From NCBI GenBank assembly GCA_964057225.1, contig OZ059896.1, positions 11,516,501 through 11,580,500 on the forward strand: a DNA stretch of 64,000 bases. Reading direction: 5' to 3'. The translations under genes and the position numbers were made by a program. Under the pieces are notes generated by a model. That model searched no databases. It saw only the letters and a program-made list of their open reading frames with translations, and was not told where the DNA came from. Numbering within the stretch: the first letter of the stretch is position 1; each line of letters begins with the position of its first letter. Positions 43,301 to 57,725 of this stretch are shown here, piece after piece. Source of the stretch: Auanema rhodensis (taxonomy: Eukaryota; Nematoda; Chromadorea; Rhabditida; Rhabditidae).

Positions 43301-46300
43301 TTCATAATTTCATTCTTTAAATTTTTAATCATTAAAAAACATTTAAATTTCAATATTGTGATGCTCAAAAACTGAAACATTTAAATATTTTGTATTTTCT
43401 AAACCATTTCACTAAATCTATTTTATTTAATCCCATATTTTAAACAATTTTATAATTCTACCACTGTTTCATAATTTCATTCTTTAAAATTTTAATCATT
43501 AAAAAACATATAAATTTAAATATTGTGATGATCAAAACTGAAACATTTAAATATTTTGTATTTTCTAAACCATTTCACTAAATCTATTTTATTTAATCCC
43601 ATATTTTAAACAATTTTATAATTCTACCACTATTTCATAATTTCATTCTTTAAATTTTTAATCATTAAAAAACATATAAATTTCAATATTGTGATGATCA
43701 AAAACTGAAACATTTAAATATTTTGTATTTTCTAAACCATTTCACTAAATCTATTTTATTTAATTCCATATTTTAAACAATTTTATAATTCTACGACTAT
43801 TTGATAATTTCATTTTTTAAATTTTCAATCATTAAAAAACATTTAAATTTCAATATTGTGATGCTCAAAAACTGAAACATTTAAATATTTTGTATTTTCT
43901 AAACCATTTCACTAAATCTATTTTATTTAATCCCATATTTTAAACTATTTTATAATTCTACCACTATTTCATAATTTCATTCTTTAAATTTTTAATCATT
44001 AAAAAACATATAAATTTCAATATTGTGATGATCAAAAACTGAAACATTTAAATATTTTGTATTTTCTAAACCATTTCACTAAATCTATTTTATTTAATCC
44101 CATATTTTAAACAACTTCATATTTCTACCACAATTTCATAATTTCATTTTTTAAATTTCTAATCATTAAAAAACTTTTAAATTTCAATATTGTGATGCTC
44201 AAAAACTGAAACATTTAAATATTTTGTATTTTCTAAACCATTTCACTAAATCTATTTTATTTAATCCCATATTTTAAACAATTTTATAATTCTACCACTA
44301 TTTCATAATTTCATTCTTTAAATTTTTAATCATTAAGAAACATTTACATTTCAATATTGTGATGCTCAAAAACTGAAACATTTAAATATTTTGTATTTTC
44401 CAAACCATTTCACTAAATCTATTTTATTTAATCCCATATTTTAAACAATTTTATAATTCTACCACTATTTCATAATTTCATTCTTTAAATGTTTAATCAT
44501 TAAGAAACATTTACATTTCAATATTGTGATGCTCAAAAACTGAAACATTTAAATATTTTGTATTTTCTAAACCATTTCACTAAATCTATATTATTTAATC
44601 CCATATTTTGAACAATTTTATAATTCTACCACTATTTCATAATTTCATTCTTTAAATTTTTAATCATTAAAAAACATATAAATTTCAATATTGTGATGAT
44701 CAAAAACTGAAACATTTAAATATTTTGTATTTTCTAAACCATTTCACTAAATCTATTTTATTTAATTCCATATTTTAAACAATTTTATAATTCTACGACT
44801 ATTTGATAATTTCATTTTTTAAATTTTCAATCATTAAAAAACATTTAAATTTCAATATTGTGATGCTCAAAAACTGAAACATTTAAATATTTTGTATTTT
44901 CTAAACCATTTCACTAAATCTATTTTATTTAATCCCATATTTTAAACTATTTTATAATTCTACCACTATTTCATAATTTCATTCTTTAAATTTTTAATCA
45001 TTAAAAAACATATAAATTTCAATATTGTGATGATCAAAAACTGAAACATTTAAATATTTTGTATTTTCTAAACCATTTCACTAAATCTATTTTATTTAAT
45101 CCCATATTTTAAACAACTTCATATTTCTACCACAATTTCATAATTTCATTTTTTAAATTTCTAATCATTAAAAAACATTTAAATTTCAATATTGTGATGC
45201 TCAAAAACTGAAACATTTAAATATTTTGTATTTTCTAAACCATTTCACTAAATCTATTTTATTTAATTCCATATTTTACACCAAATCTATTTTATTTAAT
45301 TCCATATTTTAAACAATTTTATAATTCTACCACTATTTCATAATTTCATTCTTTAAATTTTTAATCATTAAAAAACATTTAAATTTCAATATTGTGATGA
45401 TCAAAACTGAAACATTTAAATATTTTGTATTTTCTAAACCATTTCACTAAATCTATTTTATTTTATTCCATATTTTAAACAATTTTATAATTCTACGACT
45501 ATTTGATAATTTCATTTTTTAAATTTTTAATCATTAAAAAACATATAAATTTCAATATTGTGATGATCAAAAACTGAAACATTTAAATATTTTGTATTTT
45601 CTAAACCATTTCACTAAATCTATATTATTTAATCCCATATTTTGAACAATTTTATAATTCTACCACTATTTCATAATTTCATTTTTTAAATTTTCAATCA
45701 TTAAAAAACATTTAAATTTCAATATTGTGATGATCAAAAACTGAAACATTTAAATATTTTGTATTTTCTAAACCATTTCACTAAATCTATTTTATTTAAT
45801 TCCATATTTTAAACAATTTTATAATTCTACGACTATTTGATAATTTCATTTTTTAAATTTTTAATCATTAAAAAACATATAAATTTCAATATTGTGATGA
45901 TCAAAAACTGAAACATTTAAATATTTTGTATTTTCTAAACCATTTCACTCCATCTCTTTTAATTAATTCCATATTTTAACAATTTCATATTTCTACCACG
46001 AATTCATAACTTCATTTTTTAAATTTTTAATCATTAAAAAACATTTAAATTTCAATATTGTGATGCTCAAAAACTGAAACATTTAAATATTTTGTATTTT
46101 CTAAACCATTTCACTCCATCTCTTTTAATTAATTCCATATTTTAACAATTTCATATTTCTACCACGAATTCATAACTTCATTTTTTAAATTTTTAATCAT
46201 TAAAAAACATATAAATTTCAATATTGTGATGCTCAAAAACTGAAACATTTAAATATTTTGTATTTTCTAAACCATTTCACTAAATCTATTTTATTTAATT

Positions 46301-48608
46301 CCATATTTTAAACAATTTTATAATTCTACGACTATTTGATAATTTCATTTTTTAAATTTTTAATCATTAAAAAACATATAAATTTCAATATTGTGATGAT
46401 CAAAAACTGAAACATTTAAATATTTTGTATTTTCTAAACCATTTCACTAAATCTATTTTATTTAATTCCATATTTTAAACAATTTTATAATTCTACGACT
46501 ATTTCATAATTTCATTCTTTAAATTTTTAATCATTAAAAAACATATAAATTTCAATATTGTGATGATCAAAAACTGAAACATTTAAATATTTTGTATTTT
46601 CTAAACCATTTCACTAAATCTATTTTATTTAATTCCATATTTTAAACAATTTTATAATTCTACGACTATTTGATAATTTCATTTTTTAAATTTTCAATCA
46701 TTAAAAAACATATAAATTTCAATATTGTGATGATCAAAAACTGAAACATTCAAATATTTTGTATTTTCTAAACCATTTCACTAAATCTATTTTATTTAAT
46801 CCCATATTTGAAACAACTTCATATTTCTACCACAATTTCATAATTTCATTTTTTAAATTTCTAATCATTAAAAAACTTTTAAATTTCAATATTGTGATGC
46901 TCAAAAAATGAAACATTTAAATATTTTGTATTTTCTAAACCATTTCACTAAATCTATTTTATTTAATCCCATATTTTAAACAATTTTATAATTCTACCAC
47001 TATATCATAATTTCATTCTTTAAATTTTTAATCATTAAGAAACATTTACATTTCAATATTGTGATGCTCAAAAACTGAAACATTTAAATATTTTGTATTT
47101 TCTAAACCATTTCACTAAATCTATATTATTTAATCCCATATTTTGAACAATTTTATAATTCTACCACTATTTCATAATTTCATTCTTTAAATTTTTAATC
47201 ATTAAAAAACATATAAATTTCAATATTGTGATGATCAAAAACTGAAACATTTAAATATTTTGTATTTTCTAAACCATTTCACTAAATCTATTTTATTAAA
47301 TTCCATATTTTAAACAATTTTATAATTCTACGACTATTTGATAATTTCATTTTTTAAATTTTTAATCATTAAAAAACATTTAAATTTCAATATTGTGATG
47401 CTCAAAAACTGAAACATTTAAATATTTTGTATTTTCTAAACCATTTCACTAAATCTATTTTATTTAATCCCATATTTTAAACTATTTTATAATTCTACCA
47501 CTATTTCATAATTTCATTCTTTAAATTTTTAATCATTAAAAAACATATAAATTTCAATATTGTGATGATCAAAAACTGAAACATTTAAATATTTTGTATT
47601 TTCTAAACCATTTCACTAAATCTATTTTATTTAATCCCATATTTTAAACAACTTCATATTTCTACCACAATTTCATAATTTCATTTTTTAAATTTCTAAT
47701 CATTAAAAAACATTTAAATTTCAATATTGTGATGCTCAAAAACTGAAACATTTAAATGTTTTGTATTTTCTAAACCATTTCACTAAGTCTATTTTATTTA
47801 ATTCCATATTTTTCACCAAATCTATTTTATTTAATTCCATATTTTAAACAATTTTATAATTCTACCACTATTTCATAATTTCATTCATTAAATTTTTAAT
47901 CATTAAAAAACATATAAATTTCAATATTGTGATGATCAAAACTGAAACATTTAAATATTTTGTATTTTCTAAACCATTTCACTAAATCTATTTTATTTAA
48001 TTCCATTTTTTAAACAATTTTATAATTCTACCACTATTTCATAATTTCATTCTTTAAATTTTTAATCATTAAAAAACATTTAAATTTCAATATTGTGATG
48101 CTCAAAAACTGAAACATTTAAATATTTTGTATTTTCTAAACCATTTCACTAAATCTATTTTATTTAATTCCATATTTTTCACTAAATCTATTTTATTTAA
48201 TTCCATATTTTAAACAATTTTATAATTCTACCACGAATTCATAACTTCATTTTTTAAATTTTTAATCATTAAAAAACATTTAAATTTCAATATTGCGATG
48301 CTCAAAAACTAAAACATTTAAATATTTTGTATTTTCTAAACCATTTCACTCCATCTCTTTTATTTAATTCCATATTTTAAACAATTTTATATTTCTACCA
48401 CAATTTCATAATTTCATTTTTTAAATTTTTAATCATTAAAAAACATTTAAATTTCGATATTGTGATGCTCAAAAACTGAAACATTTAAATATTTTGTATT
48501 TTCTAAACCATTTCACTCTATCTATTTTATTTAATTCCATATTTTAAATAATTTTATATTTCTACCACTATTTCATAATTTCATTTTTTAAATTTCAATA
48601 TTGTGATG
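37391..48608 (+). repeat. 167-bp satellite array (about 67 monomers, 11.2 kb)
   Basis: Head-to-tail AT-rich monomers of 166-167 bp; the landmark GATGCTCAAAAACTG recurs at 38123, 38290, 38624 and 38790. Variants are arranged in a higher-order pattern: a variant with TCTATTTCATTT recurs at 39021 and 40190 (1169 bp, 7 monomers). A 98-bp short unit occurs near 38025. A 30-bp partial duplication (CACCAAATCTATTTTATTTA type) marks about 41375, 43078, 45276, 47815 and 48178. No ORF of note, no other element inside. The orientation is the same as in the polymerase intron relative to TIR2. Confidence 0.93.
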
Positions 48609-50155
48609 AGTAGAGAGCCATGCCGAATTTACTAACCACGACCAACAGTTGCTAAAAACATACTTTTGAGGGCGTCAGCTGCTAAAAGCATACTTTTTGG
48701 GGCGTCAGCTGTCAAAATCATATTTTCGGCGTCAGCTGTCAAAAATATACTTTTCCTCCCGAGGCAGGCTCTCGAGCCTGCGCATGGATCAAAATGCATG
48801 ATTTTTTTCAAATCATTTTTAAAATTATTTTTTTAATGTTTTTTTAAGGAATTTTTATTATTTATATATTTGTTAATTGTATTTGTAGATATTTTTTAAA
48901 ATTATTTCTTTTTAAATGTATTTTTAATATTTTTATATGTTTTAAATATTATTATTTAATTATTTCTTTTTAAATGTATTTTAATATTTATATATTTTTT
49001 GATTGTTTTTATAATATTTATACATTTGAATAAACTTTTTAATATATATTATTTTTTTTATATTAGTTTTAATTTATAAAATTTGAATATATATGAAAGC
49101 TAATTAATATGTTCACCGTACCTCTTATGGGTTAATCAATGGAACTCATATCGAAGGTTAATTCGATAAGATATATTTTATATATTTATTTTTTAATTTT
49201 ATTTGTTTACATTGTTTATAGTTTGTGCTTATTATAGTTTATAATTATTTATTTAACTTCTAAAAAGTTTGTTGTTTTTCTAGGCGAACCATTTTGTTCA
49301 CCGTACCTGATATGGGTAAATCAATGGAACACATATCGAAAGTTAATTCGATAAGAACGATATGAAATACAAAAGTTAATGAAACACATATCGAAGGTTA
49401 ATTCGATAAGATCGTTAAAACAGGTGCACTGACCCACACAAGAACCACATGGCAAACGTTTTGTTCATTAAAATATGATAAATAGCTGTACACCACATGT
49501 ACCAAGTTGTCTAATATTTTCAAATTACATGAAAGAATAGTTTAAAGAAATTGTTTTAAATTTTATATTAGTATATTCTAATATACTAACTCAATAAAAC
49601 ACATATCGAAGGTTAATTCGATAGGATTCACAAACAATTGTGTTGTTTCCAATGGAATACATATCGAAGATTAATTCGATAAGATCGTTAAAACAGGTGC
49701 GCTGACCCACACATGTACCACATGGCAAAAGTTTTGTTCATTAAAATATGATAAATAGCTGTACAGCACAAGTACCCATAACGCTAAAAAGAATACTTAC
49801 CATGCCAAGGGGTCATGGGTATATACGAATATTTTCAAACTTTTTAGTATCAAAAATGTTATTGGAACACATATCGAATATTAATTCGATAAGATTGGTG
49901 AAACAGATACGTTGACCTACAATGAACCAAATGGCAAAGCACTTGTTCATTAAAGTATAACAATTAGCTGTATAGCATATGCATCAAGATTTCTAATATT
50001 CTCAAATTACGTGGAAAGAAGAGTATATAGAAAAAGTTTTAGTGTGTATATTACTAATATTCTAATACACTAACTCAATGGAACACATATCGAAGATTAA
50101 TTCGATAAGATCGATAAGAAGAAACAGGTGCGCTGACCACAACAATTCATGCGTA
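48609..50155 (+). repeat. Complete Maverick TIR2 module (first copy)
   Basis: Starts at the terminus AGTAGAGAGCC after satellite. Then come CAGCTG direct repeats, the perfect-arm hairpin GCAGGCTCTCGAGCCTGC near 48765, AT-rich DNA, TTCACCGTACC-type motifs at about 49112 and 49298, and palindromic boxes near 49148, 49335, 49394, 49606, 49665, 49874 and 50088. It ends at CATGCGTATTTTT and passes into satellite. There is no gene between the end and the satellite. Confidence 0.8.
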
Positions 50156-50705
50156 TTTTTAATCATTGAAAAACATTTAAATTTCAATATTGTGATGCTC
50201 AAAAACTGAAACATTTAAATATTTTGTATTTTCTAAACCATTTCATTCCATCTCTTTTTTTTAATCCCATATTTCAAACAACTTTATATTTCTACCACAA
50301 TTTCATAATTTCATTTTTTAAATTTTTAATCATTAAAAAACATTTAAATTTCAATATTGTGATGCTCAAAAACTGAAACATTTAAATATTTTGTATTTTC
50401 TAAACCATTTCATTCCATCTCTTTTTTTTAATCCCATATTTCAAACAACTTTATATTTCTACCACAATTTCATAATTTCATTTTTTAAATTTTTAATCAT
50501 TAAAAAACATTTAAATTTCAATATTGTGATGCTCAAAAACTGAAACATTTAAATATTTTATATTTTCTATAATTTCATTCTTTAAATTTTTAATCATTAA
50601 AAAACATATAAATTTCAATATTGTGATGCTCAAAAACTGAAACATTTAAATATTTTGTATTTTCTAAACCATTTCATTCCATCTCTTTTTTTTAATCCCA
50701 TATTT
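50156..50705 (+). repeat. Satellite monomers, direct orientation
   Basis: Three and a half 167-bp monomers, including one shortened unit, in the same orientation as the main array. The pattern recurs at 53944-54493. Confidence 0.85.
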
Positions 50706-51757
50706 TTCATATTTAATAAAAATAGTTTTAAGAATATATATGAATTGTTTCATCTTTTGCTTAAAATTATTATGTCTCTTTGTTTGTTATAGTCGTTATT
50801 TTTTATTTAATTGAAATGTTTTCAAATATATGTTTAGTTTGTTTCAAAACGATTAGAAAAATACAAAATATTTAAATGTTTCAGTTTTTGAGCATCATTT
50901 TTTTTAATGATTAAAAATTTAATAAATAAAAATTAAATAATAGTAGAATTATAAAATTGTTTAAAATATATATAAATAAAAGAGATGAAGTGAAATGGTT
51001 TAGAAAATACAAAATATTTAAATGTTTCAGTTTTTGAGCATCACAATATTGAAATTTAAATGTTTTTTAGTGATTAAAAATTTAATAAACGAAATTATGA
51101 AAAAGTGATAGAAATTTAAATTTGTTCAAGATATGTGATTAAATAAAAGAGATGAAGTGAAATGGCTTAGAAAATATAAATCAATTTCATGTTTCAGTTT
51201 TTGAGCATCACAATATTGAAATTTAAATGTTTTTTTTTTTAATGATTAAAAATTTAAAAAATGAAATTATGAAATAGTGGTAGAAATATAAAATTGTTTA
51301 AAATAGATGGAGTGAAATGGTTTAGAAAAAACAAAATATTTAAATGTTTCTGTTTTTGCGCATCAAAATATTTAAATTTAAGTGTAATTTAATGATTAAA
51401 AAGTTTAATAAATAAAAATTATAAAGTAGTGGTAAATATTTAAAATTGTTTAAAATATGAAATTAAATAAAAGAGATGAAGTGAAATGGTTTAGAAAATA
51501 CAAAATATTTAAATGTGTCAGTTTTTGAGCATCAAAATATTTAAATTTAAGTGTATTTTAATGAATAAAAATTTAATAAATGATATTATGGCATGGATTT
51601 GGGATAAGATTTTATTTTATTTTTCAAAAAGTCACCAAATGTATGATGATTTGTTTAAAAATAGATGGCAGAATTTAAAATTGCTCAAGATATGTAATCA
51701 AATAAAAGATATAGAGTGAAAAGAATTGTAACATGAAAAAAAAAAAAAGTAATAGTA
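50706..51757 (-). repeat. Inverted copy of the polymerase B intron without Tc1-B
   Basis: Reverse complement of 17521-20090 minus Tc1-B, including the non-repeated part (GTCTCTTTGTTTGTTATAGT near 50762) and the GGATTTGGGATAAGATT-type stretch near 51595. It contains no exon sequence from either side. Duplicated again at 54494-55545. An open 68-codon stretch inside is chance. Confidence 0.82.
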
Positions 51758-52396
51758 AAAAGTAACGAATATTAATTCGATAAGATTGGTGAAACAGATA
51801 CGTTGACCTACAATGAACCAAATGGCAAAGCACTTGTTCATTAAAGTATAACAATTAGCTGTATAGCATATGCATCAAGATTTCTAATATTCTCAAATTA
51901 CGTGGAAAGAAGAGTATATAGAAAAAGTTTTAGTGTGTATATTACTAATATTCTAATACACTAACTCAATGGAACACATATCGAAGATTAATTCGATAAG
52001 ATCGATAAGAAGAAACAGGTGCGCTGACCACAACAATTCATGCGTATTTTTAATCATTGAAAAACATTTAAATTTCAATATTGTGATGCTCAAAAACTGA
52101 AACATTTAAATATTTTGTATTTTCTAAACCATTTCACTCCATCTCTTTTATTTAATTCCATATTTTAAACAATTTTATATTTCTACCACAATTTCATAAT
52201 TTCATTTTTTAAATTTTTAATCATTAAAAAACATTTAAATTTCGATATTGTGATGCTCAAAAACTGAAACATTTAAATATTTTGTATTTTCTAAACCATT
52301 TCACTCTATCTATTTTATTTAATTCCATATTTTAAATAATTTTATATTTCTACCACTATTTCATAATTTCATTTTTTAAATTTCAATATTGTGATG
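51758..52396 (+). repeat. Subterminal repeat fragment plus satellite
   Basis: Begins within a palindromic box (CGAATATTAATTCGATA), continues with the last subterminal unit to CATGCGTATTTTT near 52050, then two satellite monomers up to the next TIR2 terminus. No gene. Confidence 0.75.
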
Positions 52397-53943
52397 AGTA
52401 GAGAGCCATGCCGAATTTACTAACCACGACCAACAGTTGCTAAAAACATACTTTTGAGGGCGTCAGCTGCTAAAAGCATACTTTTTGGGGCGTCAGCTGT
52501 CAAAATCATATTTTCGGCGTCAGCTGTCAAAAATATACTTTTCCTCCCGAGGCAGGCTCTCGAGCCTGCGCATGGATCAAAATGCATGATTTTTTTCAAA
52601 TCATTTTTAAAATTATTTTTTTAATGTTTTTTTAAGGAATTTTTATTATTTATATATTTGTTAATTGTATTTGTAGATATTTTTTAAAATTATTTCTTTT
52701 TAAATGTATTTTTAATATTTTTATATGTTTTAAATATTATTATTTAATTATTTCTTTTTAAATGTATTTTAATATTTATATATTTTTTGATTGTTTTTAT
52801 AATATTTATACATTTGAATAAACTTTTTAATATATATTATTTTTTTTATATTAGTTTTAATTTATAAAATTTGAATATATATGAAAGCTAATTAATATGT
52901 TCACCGTACCTCTTATGGGTTAATCAATGGAACTCATATCGAAGGTTAATTCGATAAGATATATTTTATATATTTATTTTTTAATTTTATTTGTTTACAT
53001 TGTTTATAGTTTGTGCTTATTATAGTTTATAATTATTTATTTAACTTCTAAAAAGTTTGTTGTTTTTCTAGGCGAACCATTTTGTTCACCGTACCTGATA
53101 TGGGTAAATCAATGGAACACATATCGAAAGTTAATTCGATAAGAACGATATGAAATACAAAAGTTAATGAAACACATATCGAAGGTTAATTCGATAAGAT
53201 CGTTAAAACAGGTGCACTGACCCACACAAGAACCACATGGCAAACGTTTTGTTCATTAAAATATGATAAATAGCTGTACACCACATGTACCAAGTTGTCT
53301 AATATTTTCAAATTACATGAAAGAATAGTTTAAAGAAATTGTTTTAAATTTTATATTAGTATATTCTAATATACTAACTCAATAAAACACATATCGAAGG
53401 TTAATTCGATAGGATTCACAAACAATTGTGTTGTTTCCAATGGAATACATATCGAAGATTAATTCGATAAGATCGTTAAAACAGGTGCGCTGACCCACAC
53501 ATGTACCACATGGCAAAAGTTTTGTTCATTAAAATATGATAAATAGCTGTACAGCACAAGTACCCATAACGCTAAAAAGAATACTTACCATGCCAAGGGG
53601 TCATGGGTATATACGAATATTTTCAAACTTTTTAGTATCAAAAATGTTATTGGAACACATATCGAATATTAATTCGATAAGATTGGTGAAACAGATACGT
53701 TGACCTACAATGAACCAAATGGCAAAGCACTTGTTCATTAAAGTATAACAATTAGCTGTATAGCATATGCATCAAGATTTCTAATATTCTCAAATTACGT
53801 GGAAAGAAGAGTATATAGAAAAAGTTTTAGTGTGTATATTACTAATATTCTAATACACTAACTCAATGGAACACATATCGAAGATTAATTCGATAAGATC
53901 GATAAGAAGAAACAGGTGCGCTGACCACAACAATTCATGCGTA
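52397..53943 (+). repeat. Complete Maverick TIR2 module (second copy)
   Basis: Copy of 48609-50155 displaced by 3788 bp, with the same terminus, hairpin and series of palindromic boxes. Created by the tandem duplication. Confidence 0.82.
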
Positions 53944-56096
53944 TTTTTAATCATTGAAAAACATTTAAATTTCAATATTGTGATGCTCAAAAACTGAAAC
54001 ATTTAAATATTTTGTATTTTCTAAACCATTTCATTCCATCTCTTTTTTTTAATCCCATATTTCAAACAACTTTATATTTCTACCACAATTTCATAATTTC
54101 ATTTTTTAAATTTTTAATCATTAAAAAACATTTAAATTTCAATATTGTGATGCTCAAAAACTGAAACATTTAAATATTTTGTATTTTCTAAACCATTTCA
54201 TTCCATCTCTTTTTTTTAATCCCATATTTCAAACAACTTTATATTTCTACCACAATTTCATAATTTCATTTTTTAAATTTTTAATCATTAAAAAACATTT
54301 AAATTTCAATATTGTGATGCTCAAAAACTGAAACATTTAAATATTTTATATTTTCTATAATTTCATTCTTTAAATTTTTAATCATTAAAAAACATATAAA
54401 TTTCAATATTGTGATGCTCAAAAACTGAAACATTTAAATATTTTGTATTTTCTAAACCATTTCATTCCATCTCTTTTTTTTAATCCCATATTTTTCATAT
54501 TTAATAAAAATAGTTTTAAGAATATATATGAATTGTTTCATCTTTTGCTTAAAATTATTATGTCTCTTTGTTTGTTATAGTCGTTATTTTTTATTTAATT
54601 GAAATGTTTTCAAATATATGTTTAGTTTGTTTCAAAACGATTAGAAAAATACAAAATATTTAAATGTTTCAGTTTTTGAGCATCATTTTTTTTAATGATT
54701 AAAAATTTAATAAATAAAAATTAAATAATAGTAGAATTATAAAATTGTTTAAAATATATATAAATAAAAGAGATGAAGTGAAATGGTTTAGAAAATACAA
54801 AATATTTAAATGTTTCAGTTTTTGAGCATCACAATATTGAAATTTAAATGTTTTTTAGTGATTAAAAATTTAATAAACGAAATTATGAAAAAGTGATAGA
54901 AATTTAAATTTGTTCAAGATATGTGATTAAATAAAAGAGATGAAGTGAAATGGCTTAGAAAATATAAATCAATTTCATGTTTCAGTTTTTGAGCATCACA
55001 ATATTGAAATTTAAATGTTTTTTTTTTTAATGATTAAAAATTTAAAAAATGAAATTATGAAATAGTGGTAGAAATATAAAATTGTTTAAAATAGATGGAG
55101 TGAAATGGTTTAGAAAAAACAAAATATTTAAATGTTTCTGTTTTTGCGCATCAAAATATTTAAATTTAAGTGTAATTTAATGATTAAAAAGTTTAATAAA
55201 TAAAAATTATAAAGTAGTGGTAAATATTTAAAATTGTTTAAAATATGAAATTAAATAAAAGAGATGAAGTGAAATGGTTTAGAAAATACAAAATATTTAA
55301 ATGTGTCAGTTTTTGAGCATCAAAATATTTAAATTTAAGTGTATTTTAATGAATAAAAATTTAATAAATGATATTATGGCATGGATTTGGGATAAGATTT
55401 TATTTTATTTTTCAAAAAGTCACCAAATGTATGATGATTTGTTTAAAAATAGATGGCAGAATTTAAAATTGCTCAAGATATGTAATCAAATAAAAGATAT
55501 AGAGTGAAAAGAATTGTAACATGAAAAAAAAAAAAAGTAATAGTAAAAAGTAACGAATATTAATTCGATAAGATTGGTGAAACAGATACGTTGACCTACA
55601 ATGAACCAAATGGCAAAGCACTTGTTCATTAAAGTATAACAATTAGCTGTATAGCATATGCATCAAGATTTCTAATATTCTCAAATTACGTGGAAAGAAG
55701 AGTATATAGAAAAAGTTTTAGTGTGTATATTACTAATATTCTAATACACTAACTCAATGGAACACATATCGAAGATTAATTCGATAAGATCGATAAGAAG
55801 AAACAGGTGCGCTGACCACAACAATTCATGCGTATTTTTAATCATTGAAAAACATTTAAATTTCAATATTGTGATGCTCAAAAACTGAAACATTTAAATA
55901 TTTTGTATTTTCTAAACCATTTCATTCCATCTCTTTTTTTTAATCCCATATTTCAAACAACTTTATATTTCTACCACAATTTCATAATTTCATTTTTTAA
56001 ATTTTTAATCATTAAAAAACATTTAAATTTCAATATTGTGATGCTCAAAAACTGAAACATTTAAATATTTTGTATTTTCTAAACCATTTCATTCCA
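53944..56096. repeat. Satellite, inverted intron and subterminal fragment (second unit)
   Basis: Repeats 50156-52308: direct satellite (53944-54493), inverted polymerase intron (54494-55545), subterminal fragment (about 55546-55840), then satellite that ends abruptly in AACCATTTCATTCCA where Maverick M2 begins at 56097. No gene. Confidence 0.8.
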
Positions 56097-57190
56097 AGTA
56101 GAGAGCCGTGCAAAATTTACTAACCACGCCCCCAAACAGCTGTCAAAAACATACTTTTGGGGGCGTCAGCTGCTAAAAACATACTTTTGGGGCGCGTGAG
56201 CTGTCAAAAACATATTTTTGAGCGTCAGCTGTTAAAATCATATTTTAGGATCATGGTTCATGGATTTTCCTTTTTTAAATATAAAAGTCATGATTTAAAG
56301 CATGATTTTTTTTTTTTTGATTTTTTTTTTTTAAATTTTTTTTTTTTAAATCAAATTTAAATATGTTTTTTCAAATGTATGTATATATTTTCAATTATTT
56401 TTAAATATATTAAGTAAAAATAAAAATCTTAATTTTAAATATTTAAATTATATTTAAATTTTATATATATATATAAATTTTATTTAAACTTTAAATATTT
56501 AAATTATATTTAAATTTTATATATATAAATTATATTTAAACTTTAAATTTTATATATAAATTATATTTAAATTTTAAATATATAAATTTGTTTTTAAATT
56601 TTATTTATTTCTTTATTTCTTTATTATATTTATTAATAATGTTTGTTTACTTGATTTGTTTATTTTTTATTGTATTGTGTTTGTATTGTTTTTATTTTAA
56701 AGATCAATAAAATTTTTGCATGTAGATAATTTTGTTCACCGTACTTGTTATGGGTAATTCAATGGAACACATATCGAAGGTTAATTCGATAAGAACGATA
56801 TGAAATACAAAATTCAATGGAACACATATCGAAGGTTAATTCGATAAGAACGATATGAAATACAAAATTCAATGGAACACATATCGAAGGTTAATTCGAT
56901 AAGAACGACATTAAATTATTAATTTTTGAAATTACAAATTGTTATTAATTATATTTATTCTAACAAGTAAAAGTTTCAAATTAAAAGAAAAGACTAGTTT
57001 TAAACTTTATTTTACTAATATAACAATACAATAACTCTATAGAGCACACATTGAAGGTAAATACGACGGGATTAACAAACAGTTGCGCTGACCTCAACGC
57101 ACATCGATGGTTAATAAACACTAATAACTGCACTGTGGGGGTTTAAATATAGTATAATCATTTTAACATTTCAAAAGTTTTAGTTTCGTA
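56097..57190 (+). repeat. Maverick type-1 terminal repeat region (M2)
   Basis: The outer 170 bp hold about four 30-bp direct repeats with CAGCTG cores. Then AT-rich DNA to 56730, a TTCACCGTAC motif at 56735, and three palindromic boxes at 55-bp spacing (56772, 56827, 56882). Inner sequence is shared with M1 and with 8410-9151. The true TIR length cannot be measured because both good copies are the same end of the element. Confidence 0.8.
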
Positions 57191-57725
57191 ATATAATCAT
57201 TATTAAATATTCAAGAATGAAATATTTTTACATATAAAACGTTGGCAGTCATATGTTTTGTGCTACAATATGGGTGTAAAAGTATACTATGAATAATATA
57301 TGAGCTATTAAGCAAAGTTTAAAAAGCCTAAATGTTTTACAGAGATGGCTGTTGTTTATGGCACAAACGGTAAACAATAATGTTTAAAGAGATGTAAAAA
57401 CTAATTAATATGCAGATTGTTTACAGGTTCAGAGTGCGCCAACTGCTGGCAACTGTCGACGAGATGAGTATATCTGCATAAATATGCTGTAAAATCTAAT
57501 TAATAAAAGAATTTCATCAGCAAACTTGATTGTAACACAATTGGTTGTACTTTACAAAAATCTTTGTATAAAAGGTTGGCAATTTTGCTACATTTACATT
57601 TCAGCTCTGCCAACTATCCGAGGATCCGACGTTTCACCATCTCCTGCCACTCTTTGCCAATCGCCATAGACTACTCCTCTCTGCAAGTTTGCCTTATATT
57701 TTAGAAAGTTGGATCTTTAGCGGAA
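57191..57725. promoter_or_regulatory. Presumed promoter and leader of the Cys-rich gene
   Basis: No ORF of note. Nearly identical to 2388-2960 in M1. A pyrimidine-rich segment followed by CATTTCAG near 57603 and TATATTTTAG near 57712 could be acceptors of a non-coding leader exon. No clear TATA box can be assigned. Confidence 0.35.

Larger units (their letters stand above)
48312..55920 (+). repeat. 3788-bp tandem duplication of a TIR2-satellite block
   Basis: Landmarks recur at a constant offset of 3788: TIR2 terminus at 48609 and 52397, identical short ORF at 51513 and 55301, inverted intron at 50706 and 54494. The first unit runs from about 48312 to about 52099, the second onward to about 55890-55920, with borders inside satellite monomers. 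The only difference noticed is at the extreme edges. It likely arose by unequal exchange between satellite repeats; an assembly error is the main alternative. Confidence 0.85.

Noticed and set aside
37391..48608. CRISPR-like array
   Set aside because: The repeats are contiguous 167-bp monomers with no unique spacers, in a eukaryotic context; this is satellite DNA.
48609..50155. TIR2 module as an autonomous small transposon
   Set aside because: Only one end has a recognisable terminus and the other fades into satellite; it is better seen as an isolated Maverick end.
51513..51719. 68-codon ORF, repeated identically at 55301-55507
   Set aside because: It lies in the inverted satellite-like intron, is AT-driven in composition, and its identity in two places is explained by the 3788-bp duplication.
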